Assembly: GCF_943169845.1 (NCBI RefSeq)
Contig: NZ_CALPBW010000007.1
Coordinates: forward strand, 1-64,000
From: Peptoniphilus rachelemmaiella
Lineage (GTDB): Bacteria; Bacillota; Clostridia; Tissierellales; Peptoniphilaceae
Reading direction: 5' to 3'
DNA length: 64,000 bases
Shown here: piece by piece, positions 17,101 through 26,400 of the stretch
How positions within the stretch are numbered: position 1 is the stretch's first letter
How the letters are laid out: each line of letters starts with the position of its first letter
The notes under the pieces: generated by a model
Told to the model about the DNA's origin: nothing
Database searches by the model: none
The model's input: the letters and a program-made list of their open reading frames with translations, nothing else
Position numbers and translations under genes: made by a program

Positions 17101-20100
17101 GGGCTTTCTTGCCGATTAATTTGTAGTTTCCGTCTTTCACGTTAACCACGAGTAAATGCTTTCCGGGAGAAAGATTATTCGGGTCTTCGATTTTTCCGTC
17201 GGGACTTTGTACCGTCCAAGTAAAGGCTTCGCTGGGTACGGCTTCGCTTCCGGCCAAAGCCTTAATGCGCACGCTCCGTTCGTTGCCGGTGCGTTCGCCG
17301 CTTGCAAGAGGATAGTGTACATCGTTGCGGGCTTGGTCGTTGATTTCCACTTCGTAATCTTCGATCTTTATATTTTTTAAGTCGAAAACATATTTCCCGT
17401 TTTCCATCTTGGGCTCGATGGTGTCTTTGCCTTTTTTCAAGCGCACAGAAAGAATGCCGGAGCCGTTTTCGTCGATGGATTCGACGGTGTAGGTGCTCTT
17501 GTCGGCGTTAAAGTATGCCTTCGTCACGCGAGGATACACTCTGTCCATGGTGATGGGGAATTCCATCACTTGGCTGTCCGCGCCGATGGATTTTCCGGCA
17601 GCGGCAACTTTTACCGTCATGTAGTATTTTCCATCGGGAAGGGGCTTACCCGATAAATCGTTGCCGTTCCATTGCCAGTGGGGCTTGGTGGTCATCATAT
17701 TATTGGCAAACATATTGCCCATTCTCGGATCCACGAAGAAGTTTTTCACGCCGTGATCTTCCGGGTTTTTGCTGTAATAAACTTGCTTGCCTTGATGATC
17801 TCTAATGGCGATTTCGACACCGCCGAAGTTTCTCAGGAAGGTCGCCATAAAGATGGCCTTGTCCGCTCTGCCGTCGCCGTTGGGCGAGAAGGCGATCTTT
17901 TCTTTATCGAAGACGGGATTGGCCTTCGTCGAGTTGGCTTGCGCACCTAATACGATAAGGTTTTTGTCGATTTCGCCGCCGATATTGGTGCCGTAGTAAT
18001 CGTCTTCTCCGCCTTTGTCATAGTAGTAGGAGCGCTTCTTCGCCTTCACTAAATCGTAAAGGGGTGTCTCCGCTATTTCCAGCTTGTCGAAATTGCCGTG
18101 GAATCCGACGAAAGGAGCCGACAAATTCACGCCGCCTTGCTCTTCGCAGAAGACAAAACCTTCCAGGAAGAAGCCGTTGGGCATGGTTTGCTCTAGCTTA
18201 TCCAAACCCGTTACGGGAAGTTCTACCGTTAATTCCAGGGATTGATGGGGTTCGACTGTGACGGTTTTCCTTTCGCTTTCGGAAATCTTTTGAGGACGCA
18301 AGACGATCTTGCCGCCTTCGACCTTGTCCGTATTTAACACGCCGTAGTAGGTGTAGGTCTTCGGTTTATCTGACAAATTGACGATTTTAAAGGGTACGGT
18401 GACCTTGTCGCCGCTTAAATTCTTGCCTAGATTGATGGAAGTTAAGCCGTGGGATCCTTCGATAAAGGCGGTGGTCGTAATGGCTTTATCCACTTGCATC
18501 AGGCCCGAGCCTTGTTGACGAGGCGAGGCATAGGCTCCGGAGTCCTTGTATTTGTAAGGTTGCGCCGTAGACATTAACAGTTTTTTAATGAGATCGTACT
18601 TCTTATCACCGTGAATATCAGAGAAATCTTTCTCTACCCGTTGTTTCACAAGGGCCACGCCGCCGGCGACGTGGGGTGCCGCCATGGAAGTACCGTCCAT
18701 GACGCCGTATTGATTGTCGTTCAATGAAGAAAGAATGCCGCCACCCGGCGCCGCAATATCCGGCTTCAGATTGCCATTAGGCGTTAAACCCCAAGAGGAA
18801 AATTCCGAGGGTTGGCCGCCGTCTTCACTTATACTGTAAACATACTCGTCGTTAAAACGAATTTGTGCTTGGGGATTTCTTTCGATGATGCTCTTTAAAT
18901 AAAGGCCGTCTTTCCTGTTAACAAAAGCGGCGGGAATGGTCGTCCCCGGCGCTTCCACTTGGATTAGAGGCATATCCGGCTCATTATCGTAAATAATAAC
19001 GCCTGCATACCCCTTGTCCCGGGCATTGTTAATCTTATCTGTAAAAGAAAGGGGATCGCCGGCAACAGGGCCCGGCTCGCCACGCTCGATTAAAGCGTAG
19101 GTGTTCCCGTCTCCGTTTTCTTTAAAGTCCTCTGGCCGCCCGTAACCGCAATCTTTTAAGGAAACCCATTGATCCGTTACCTTGCCAATGGCCGTCGGTT
19201 GGAAACTTAACACGCGATCGTCGCCCTTAATTTGAATGCCCTTTTTGGCCACCTGCATATTTTGAATGGAGGCCACGGAAAGAGAATTGGGGCTGACGGA
19301 GGGGTCGGCCAACATACCGATGTCCGGATTTTCCGCTTTCGGCTTAGCATTTGAGCCGGGAGAGTAGCCGAAGAAGCCGTTGTTCCCCGCCGCAATAGCT
19401 ACGAGAATCCCCGCTTGCTTTGCTTTTTCAAGGGCGCGCACGGTATTCGGGAAGACATAATCTTCCGTACCGGCAGGGGAGCCGATGCTGATGTTCATGG
19501 AATCCACGCCCAATTTAATGGCATCGTCAATGGCCTTGGTATAAATTTCCGCCGAAGTGCCGTTGCCGAACATGCCGCCGCCGAAAACGCGCATAAAGAC
19601 GATTTGTGCTTCCGGCGCCACCCCTTGAATTTTATTACTGTTCCCTGCCACAATGCCCGAAACGTGCATGCCGTGGCTCATGGGATCAAATTCTTTAATG
19701 GAAGTGGATTTGTTGGCGTAGTTGTAGCCGAAGGGGATCTTCGAGCTGAAGTACTCGCCGCGGGCGATGTCCAAGTCGCTGATCAACTTCTTCACTTCGC
19801 CTTGACTTTTGATGCGACCGCTATTTGGATCGCTGAGCTTCATGGCTTCGTGGTAAGGATCCACGCCGGAGTCGATGACGGCGATGACGCTGCCTTTTCC
19901 GGCGTAGCTTTTTTTCCACGCCTTGTTTGCTTCCACCATATTATTGGACGAGGTGTCCGTCTTTCCGAAGGAGCGGGGCATGATGGATTTTTTCGGCGCC
20001 TTAAACTGTTGGGAAATTTCCACAGAGGCGACGTCCGCCATTTTTTCAATGACGGGAATTTCTTTCCGCTGTACTTTCAAGGCGACGCCGGTGTAGGCCA

Positions 20101-20449
20101 CGTCGTAGGTTTCAACCACTTCGTAAGGAATCTTGGCCGCCTTTAAGCTATTGTAAAAAGTTTCCCGCGCCGCACGAGCATAGGCCACTTGGGCGCGAAT
20201 ATTTTCTCTTGTGTTTAAATCTTCGGCATCCACCGACGGTAATCCCGTTCTTTTTTCTCGCTTGCGCTCCTTTAGCGCCACGAGCAAGGTGATTTTTTCC
20301 GATGGATCTTTATCGCCAAAGGAGGCAGCTTTGGCCGCCCCATTGGGGGCGGCTGCAAAGCTGGGACTTATCATTGCTGTAAAGAGCATTAAGAAACTTA
20401 ATACCACAGGTATGACAAATCGTCTGATAGAAACTCCTTGTTTACTCAT
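14159..20449 (-). CDS. Giant subtilase (S8) with NEAT and SLH domains
   Basis: 2096 residues. Signal peptide (1-33); I9-like prodomain (about 50-150); S8 protease domain with Asp193 (VIDSGVD), His259 (SHGMHVSG) and Ser588 (GTSMAAPHVAG); a PA domain inserted at about 440-520 (AGVIIYDNEPD); Fn3-like C5a-peptidase/lactocepin-type modules to about 1300; four FIVAR-like helical repeats (about 1330-1615); a NEAT-like domain (about 1622-1765, DSMAAGVF); one more FIVAR-like repeat; a Pro-rich wall spacer; and three SLH repeats (about 1920-2096). The complete triad implies an active surface protease. The NEAT domain and the location suggest it cuts haem proteins such as haemoglobin and captures the freed haem. 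The second Met ligand of this NEAT is not evident. It starts 36 bases after the Shr-like gene, probably in one transcript. Confidence 0.9.
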   Translation of the reverse strand: MSKQGVSIRRFVIPVVLSFLMLFTAMISPSFAAAPNGAAKAASFGDKDPSEKITLLVALKERKREKRTGLPSVDAEDLNTRENIRAQVAYARAARETFYNSLKAAKIPYEVVETYDVAYTGVALKVQRKEIPVIEKMADVASVEISQQFKAPKKSIMPRSFGKTDTSSNNMVEANKAWKKSYAGKGSVIAVIDSGVDPYHEAMKLSDPNSGRIKSQGEVKKLISDLDIARGEYFSSKIPFGYNYANKSTSIKEFDPMSHGMHVSGIVAGNSNKIQGVAPEAQIVFMRVFGGGMFGNGTSAEIYTKAIDDAIKLGVDSMNISIGSPAGTEDYVFPNTVRALEKAKQAGILVAIAAGNNGFFGYSPGSNAKPKAENPDIGMLADPSVSPNSLSVASIQNMQVAKKGIQIKGDDRVLSFQPTAIGKVTDQWVSLKDCGYGRPEDFKENGDGNTYALIERGEPGPVAGDPLSFTDKINNARDKGYAGVIIYDNEPDMPLIQVEAPGTTIPAAFVNRKDGLYLKSIIERNPQAQIRFNDEYVYSISEDGGQPSEFSSWGLTPNGNLKPDIAAPGGGILSSLNDNQYGVMDGTSMAAPHVAGGVALVKQRVEKDFSDIHGDKKYDLIKKLLMSTAQPYKYKDSGAYASPRQQGSGLMQVDKAITTTAFIEGSHGLTSINLGKNLSGDKVTVPFKIVNLSDKPKTYTYYGVLNTDKVEGGKIVLRPQKISESERKTVTVEPHQSLELTVELPVTGLDKLEQTMPNGFFLEGFVFCEEQGGVNLSAPFVGFHGNFDKLEIAETPLYDLVKAKKRSYYYDKGGEDDYYGTNIGGEIDKNLIVLGAQANSTKANPVFDKEKIAFSPNGDGRADKAIFMATFLRNFGGVEIAIRDHQGKQVYYSKNPEDHGVKNFFVDPRMGNMFANNMMTTKPHWQWNGNDLSGKPLPDGKYYMTVKVAAAGKSIGADSQVMEFPITMDRVYPRVTKAYFNADKSTYTVESIDENGSGILSVRLKKGKDTIEPKMENGKYVFDLKNIKIEDYEVEINDQARNDVHYPLASGERTGNERSVRIKALAGSEAVPSEAFTWTVQSPDGKIEDPNNLSPGKHLLVVNVKDGNYKLIGKKAQEFEIGEDELVKELEVHFESVATADVHISLNNPDKVNVSLVVKNKDVEGQEYVPTIVNPGLQTIKLPLGNYTIDVSGIQKDYYAMVDGGEDFTVDSQKLLTKSVNVNKVESKEINVRLNRKGYDGALRLKLIGKDVYRTEQNIEFAPGQKEKKVRLNFIPSNVELQDMEDGYYGLSDRSKTWAANTSASAWTVTLKPLEEKDPNYVDKNKLRALVAKAREALAHKSEYAMETKDDLRHWQYIDLYLPMAEQTIANDNASQDDVDKVYNNLNEGLSKLRKKGESSFDQSKLKRAIEHAEALKAEDYTDKTWQKVQKALEKAKAILQKPDGEKNQDKVNNATYDLNDALDGLKRKDGAALVDKKVLEEALKAYKDAQYNRSDFTSESFRRLELAVEAAEELMDRPFPSQEEVNGAAQELREAMAKLHSITGKKEREAEREALKQELLAARELKESDYTPKSWLQLQERIAYVQRIADNEKSSLDSLKYGRRTLKEAIALLEKASQEEAAKTEIFELPFRALHASKDQDSMAAGVFKSPAKVVKTTDKEGKINYRVTVNCKVLQIGNLEGHLKDILFASTDMEGKVDAMPVINKVTDAMGDLTSVTIDMGKDLRREHFVKVKYVLGNAPDFHKDVMRLSYDIDNMKQVEESEEKPPKVDEALEKAKTALKEAIEKAERKLAAATYTAESKAKLEDAIHSAKAALEGNDVSAMDRAVTSVYDAMDQLVTETPKPEPTPDVPKPKPEPTPDVPKPNPWPRQEPRGESPAPSNRPSHQGSAPEAKQPEAKKEAPKHVEQKANSFTVKAPEKAYVKGFPDGSFKPNKKVTRGEVAQILNQFIQNSDAYRLPKDVSGKEWYGNSVARLHGLNILNGYNDGSLQPEGSMTRAELAAIMTRILNLKAENARFNDVKGGAWYNGYVGAVQNAGIIQGYPDGTFGGERTVTRAELIVIVNRAFKVVGRPGTMQFKDVPANHWAYKEIQKAAN

Positions 20450-20485
20450 TGGATGAGCATCCTCTCTTTCTTGCTTTTTTCACAT

Positions 20486-23400
20486 TTAGTTGGCGGCTTT
20501 TTGAATGTCTTCGTAAGCCCAGTGGTTTTCCGGCAAATCGCTGAACGCCTTGCGGGATTCCTTCTTGGGAATATTGAATGCACGGTTAATCATGGCGATA
20601 ATTTCCGCACGGGTAATGACGCGGTCTCCGCCAAAGGATCCGTCTTCGTAGCCGACGACGATGCCCGCTTCTTTAAGGGCACCGGCATAGCCTGCATACC
20701 ATGCGTTTGCGGGAACATCTTTAAATCCGCCTTGTTTCGGTTGAAGGCCTTTTAATCTGGCGATCATGGTAACCGCTTGTGCCCTGGTGACACCTTCATC
20801 AGGACGGTAATTGCCGTCGCCGTAGCCGGTGATTATACCTGCATTGATTAAGGTTTTAAAGCTGTCGAAATACCAATCCGTGGGGCGAATGTCTGCGAGG
20901 GCTTTTTGTAAATCGCCGCTGACATTTACAAAACGTGCCAGCATGGTGGCGATTTCCGAGCGAACCACTTTTTGATTCGGTTTAAAGCTTCCGTCGGGAT
21001 AGCCTTTGACGAAGGCTTCTTTCGGCACATTCAGCGTAAAGTTCGCCTTGGTTTCCGTCACCTTCGGTTTTTCAACCGGTTTACTTTCCTGAGGTTTCGA
21101 CGGAGCGGATTGAGAATTTCCGCCGGGTCTGTGCCCGCTCCAACCGGAAGAGGAACCGCTCGGCCTGTTTTTCTTATCTTGTGAAGGCTTCGGTTGAGGT
21201 TTCGGTTGAGGCGTCGGCTGCGGTGTCGGTTGCGGTGTCGGCTTTTGTACTTCTTTTAAGCCTGCCACCGCTTTTTCTAAATCGGCTTTTGCCGTGTTCA
21301 TGGCATCGGCATCGTTACCTTTTAATGCTTTTTTGGCAGCGGTCAATTGTTCGCTTACCGCTTTCTTCGTTGCGTCGGTGTAATCTTTGCCGTCTTTCAG
21401 CTTCGCTTCTGCCGCTTCGATGGCTTTGGTTAAAGCCGCTTTCGCTTTTTTAAGCTTGGCATCTTCTCCGCTAACTGCCGGTTTTTCCTCCAGGGCTTTT
21501 ACGGCATTTTCCAATGCAGCTTTCGCCGTGTTCATGGCATCGGCATCGTTACCTTTTAATGCTTTTTTGGCAGCGGTCAATTGTTCGCTTACCGCTTTCT
21601 TCGTTGCGTCGGTGTAATCTTTGCCGTCTTTCAGCTTCGCTTCTGCCGCCGCGATGGCTTTGGTTAAAGCATCTTTCGCTTCTTTAAGCTTGGCGTCTTC
21701 TCCACTAACTGCCGGTTTTTCCTCCAGGGCTTTTACGGCATTTTCCAATGCAGCTTTCGCCGTGTTCATGGCATCGGCATCGTTACCTTTTAATGCTTTT
21801 TTGGCAGCGGTCAATTGTTCGCTTACCGCTTTCTTCGTTGCGTCGGTGTAATCTTTGCCGTCTTTCAGCTTCGCTTCTGCCGCTTCAATGGCTGCCCTTA
21901 ACGCGTCCTTTGCCTTGGCAAGGTCCTCATCAACAGCCGTTTCAGGGGTTTTGAAGTCTACGGAGTAGCTAAATTCCGTTACGAAAGTACTCTTCGTAAG
22001 CATCAGGCGACGGGTTAATTTATAATTTGCACCGGGATCCAATGCGGCTTCAATGACAGGGTTTAAGCTGTCTACCGGATCGATTTCCGATTCCACATCG
22101 TTGTGGCCCTTGTTCTTTACAAAACCGTTATAGACGACAGTGGCCTTGTCGCCGTCGATCTTTTCAATGATATTTTGAATCTTCCAGTCCCAGCCGGTTT
22201 TATCCAAGACTTGTGCAATGCCTAATCGGTCGTTGCCCGTGACAATGCCGTACTTCTTGTAAATGGTGTTTTCCACAAAGGCTTTGTATTCGTCGGGGCT
22301 CTTGAAGAATTTCCAATCGTTAATATCTCCAATATTCCAGTAGAACATTTGAAGGAGATCCAAATCTTGGCTTACCTTTACCTTGCCATCCGCATAGTTC
22401 ACTTGTGCGTTGATGGCGCTGCGTTGGGGTTGGTAAAAGTTGTCGTGGGTGTCTTTAATGGTAACGCCCGCTTTTTTAATGGTAGCCAATTCGGCGTCCG
22501 TTAAGGTGGACTTCAAATAGTTGCAGGATACATCGAATTTGTTGAACCGTACCCGTTGACCGCTTGCCTTTTCCGCAATTTTATCGAAGGGAATGGCTTT
22601 TAAGAGATTGCCCTTGACGACTAAATTCGGATTTTTCGTGGCGTATTCATTGGCGTTGTCCGCCATGCGGAGCCACAAGCTCTCCGGCAAGGATTCAATT
22701 TCGTTGTTTTCCAAATCGAGAATGACCAGTCGGCTTAATTGATCCATGGCCTTGGGAAGCGCCTTCAGCTTGTTGTTGTTGGCTCGAAGTTCTTCCAGAG
22801 CTTTGTACTTGCCGAATGCTTCCGGCAAGGACCTTAGTTCATTGCCGTTGACATTAATGATTCTCAACCGTTTATACTTGTCTGCCAAAACGCCGTCCAG
22901 GCTGGTTAACTTGTTTTCGGAAGCATAGAAGGTTTCCAAACGACTTGCACCTTTCAAGAAGCCTTCAGGTAATTTTTCAATGCCGTTGTTAGACAAGTCG
23001 ATCTCTCTGATTTTTGTATTTTTCGCCAGTAAGTCCTTGTCTAAGTCTGTCAGCTTATTCCCTGACATCCATAGAGTGGAGAGGTCTTCGTTTTTGTCGA
23101 AAATGCCCTTAGGAAGGGTCTTGATCTTGTTGCCGTAAATATTAATATGGGTAAGGCCCGTCATCTTGTCGAAAAGCCCTTCGGGGATTTCGGTAATGTC
23201 GTTGCTTGAAAGCTCGATGCCCGCAACGCCGGGGCCGAGATCCTTCAGCATGGAAATATCCGGTGTCTTGGCAATTTTTTCTCCGGAAAGATCCAAGCGG
23301 CCGGTGGCCTTATACAATTCGTCAGGGGTAAGCTTGCCGTCATTGTTCGAGTCCTTTACCCCGGCTGCTAACAACTTCAAGGTAAGATTCTCATCGTTTC

Positions 23401-26400
23401 TCTTCTTTTGCGCTTCGGGATCCGTGGGATCGTCGTAGCCTTTAAAGCCTTTTTTAATGGGGGGGTTAAAGTGGAGGTCGGCCTTACGATAATTTTCAAA
23501 ATGACCGATTTGATCGGCGCTTCCTCCCATGATTTTTACAAGAACAGCGAGCTTTTGAATTTGATGCAAATCCTTCACTTCGCAAGTATAGATGGCTTGA
23601 TCTTGTTTTAAACCCTCGGTGGTTTTTTCGCCGGACTTAAATTGACCGTCGATCTTCATACCTAAGTCCAGTATTTGATCCGCCAGTTTACCTGCCCTCA
23701 AGGACAACATCATTTTGCCGTCCTTCACGACAAGCTTGGCACGATTGCCGATAATGCCGCTTACCATGGGAAGCTCTTTGGTTTTCCCTTCTTCAGTAGG
23801 CGTGAAATGAATGGTGTATTCGCCGTTGGGAAGCTTGTCCGTTAAATCGAAATTGTCGGTCTTGGCAGGTGTATCGCCGGCTTTTCTGTTTTCCCATTCG
23901 CTTCCGTCGGAGAAGACCACTTTAATGTGGGGGTTTTCTCCCGCAGCCACGACTGCATTCAAGAGTGCTTCTCCGCCGCCTTCATAGGTGGCGACTTCAA
24001 AATTATCCGTTACCATCGTCCAATATACAGTGACATTTTCAATGGCTTCGCCGCCGTTGACGAAGAACTTCGCTTCTTTAATTGCATCTGCAAATGCTTT
24101 TTGCCCGTCACGGTCGTCGGATTTCATATTCTTCAGACTGATCTTTAGGGCGTCGGAGCCTGCATAATTTTTTTCCGCCTTCACGTCCTTGATTTGGAAG
24201 CGCTCGTTAAGCTTCCTCGTATCCCCCGGCTCTTCTTTTACGCCGGAGGTGACAAAGTAGTAGCTGAATTTTTCCGCTTCAAAGACGATCTTATCGCCTT
24301 GGATCTTCACGTCTTTTACAAGCTCGGGTGCCGCTGCGCCCTCTTTATCGAAGTGGTAAACCTTCACGCTGTCTTTATCGTGTTTCCCAAGGGGAAGGCT
24401 TACTGCCACCTTGCGATTCGGTTGTTGTTTCGCATTGTTAAGCAGGAAGCTGATGTCAAAGGCCGTGACAGTCTTGGCTTTTTCGGCAACAGCTTTTACT
24501 GCCACATTGTCTTTTACAAATTGATCGCCTGCGACATCCGTAACCTTCAGTTCAACGCCCTCTTTAAAGGCACCCTTGGGGTATACAACGGATACCTTCG
24601 CAGCGTCGTCGGTTTTTTTGATCATCTTGTCGCTTGTAATGGCGTAAGTGGTAAAGGTGTTGGTGGAGTAGGTGATAAAGTTGCCTTCCACTTTGGGCTC
24701 TACTTTGTAGGTTCCCGTATACATTTGTTCGTCGTCTTCGTCGTAATTAGCATAGGCTTGGTATAAACCGACGCTTGTTTTGTTGTGTTCGCCCACGGGG
24801 AAGAAAAGCTTCACATTCTTAATGGTGCCTTGCTTTACTCCGTTCTTTACGAAGGACACGTCGTAGGCGGTAAAGTTCCCTGCTTTGTCGATTTCCTTGT
24901 CCGCGTTTTTATAGGTTTCAAAGAATTTCGCTTTTTCGACTTTTTCTACTTTAAGTTCCGTTCCCTCTTCAAAGACATCGGACATGTATTCCGCTTTCAC
25001 ACCTGTGGCAGCGTCCATTTTGGTGACGAGCTTGGGCGTTTCCGGTTGCGGTTTCGGTGCATTGGGATCTTCCACCGGCGTAATGGTCACGGTCTTGGTC
25101 GCCGTGGTGTTGTCGTTGTAGGTAATTTCCACTTTGATTTCGCTCTTGCCGTAAAGGGCTTTGGCGATTTCTTCGTCGTTGGAAATGTAGTGATCGGTAA
25201 CCATACTAAAACCAAAGGTCGATTTGTCGTATGCTTTTCCGTTGATCTTAATGGTCTTAATTTCGTTACCTACTTCTTTCGCCTTTTGAGCCGAACCGAA
25301 ATCCAATTCTAATTGAGGCGAGGATCCATTGATTTTAAAGATAATGTTTTGAATGGGGTATTCGTCTTTCTTTCCGGTTTCAGGGGCCGGCGTTTCGTGT
25401 CCGCTTTCGTTGGGCTTGTTGTCCCATACGGAGCCGTCGGAGAAGGTAACCACAATATGGGGATCATTGCCCGCTTCTTTTATTGCCTTACCAAGTGCCG
25501 GTCCTCCGTAGGGCGAGAAGCTAAATGCTTCAAAACATTCCTCCAAGCCGCGAGAAATACTACCTTGGACATTGGTGATTTTTTCGCCGCCATTGACTTG
25601 GAAACTGGCGTCCTTCATGGCATTTTCCAATGCCGTACTTTCCGCCATATCTGATTTAGGCGGAAGGTTTTTAAAGAAAATTTTCGGCTGACTGTAGTCG
25701 TAATTACCGGTATAGTTTTTAGTGAAGCCGATGCGTTCGATTTGGAAGCGCTTAGCCAATGTGTTTTCATTGCCCGGTTCCGGTTTTTGATTTTTGTCTT
25801 GCTCGGCGATGTATTTCTTTACATCGAATTTAATTTCTTTCGGCGCTACATAGCCCGCTTGGGTGTAGGTAATGGTGTTGCCGTCTTTAAAGCCGATGAC
25901 GATTTTGTGGGCCTTGTTGTCTAAAAGCTTTAAGCCCGTCATGGCAAATTCAAGCTTCCCGTTAAACAGCGTAAGATCTCTCGTGTCTTTCTTTGCATCG
26001 ATGAAAAAGTTGGTCCACTCCGGTCTTAAATCATTGCCTCCGTTATCGTCGACGAGAATGTAGCGAATGTTTTGGAAGTATTTTTCGTGCCATTTTTCCC
26101 TCGGGATATCGCTGGAAAGGGTTAGGGCATTGCCTAATTTTTCGGGCGTGCCCACGCCGTCGATCTCTAAACCTTCTGCCATGCCCCCGGTGTTCACTTG
26201 GCTGAGTTTTTCATTGGGGGTAGGTTCATTGTTCTTATCGACATAACCTTCTTCCCTCATCACGACTTCCGAGCTGTCCTTCATGATGATTTTAAATTCA
26301 TGGGCGGTGTTCGCGGCGAAGTTCTCTACAATGGCCTTCCCGTCTTTCATCTTATCCCATGTGCAGAAAATTCCGTTATACCACAGGAGATTGGGGAAAT

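Noticed and set aside
19415-20146. 243-codon plus-strand open frame opposite the NEAT subtilase
   Set aside because: It lies antisense to the conserved protease domain and has a His/Phe-rich composition typical of shadows.
21258-21960. CRISPR-like regular repeats
   Set aside because: The units are 234 bp, contiguous and in frame within a coding gene; no short direct repeats with unique spacers or cas genes occur in the window.
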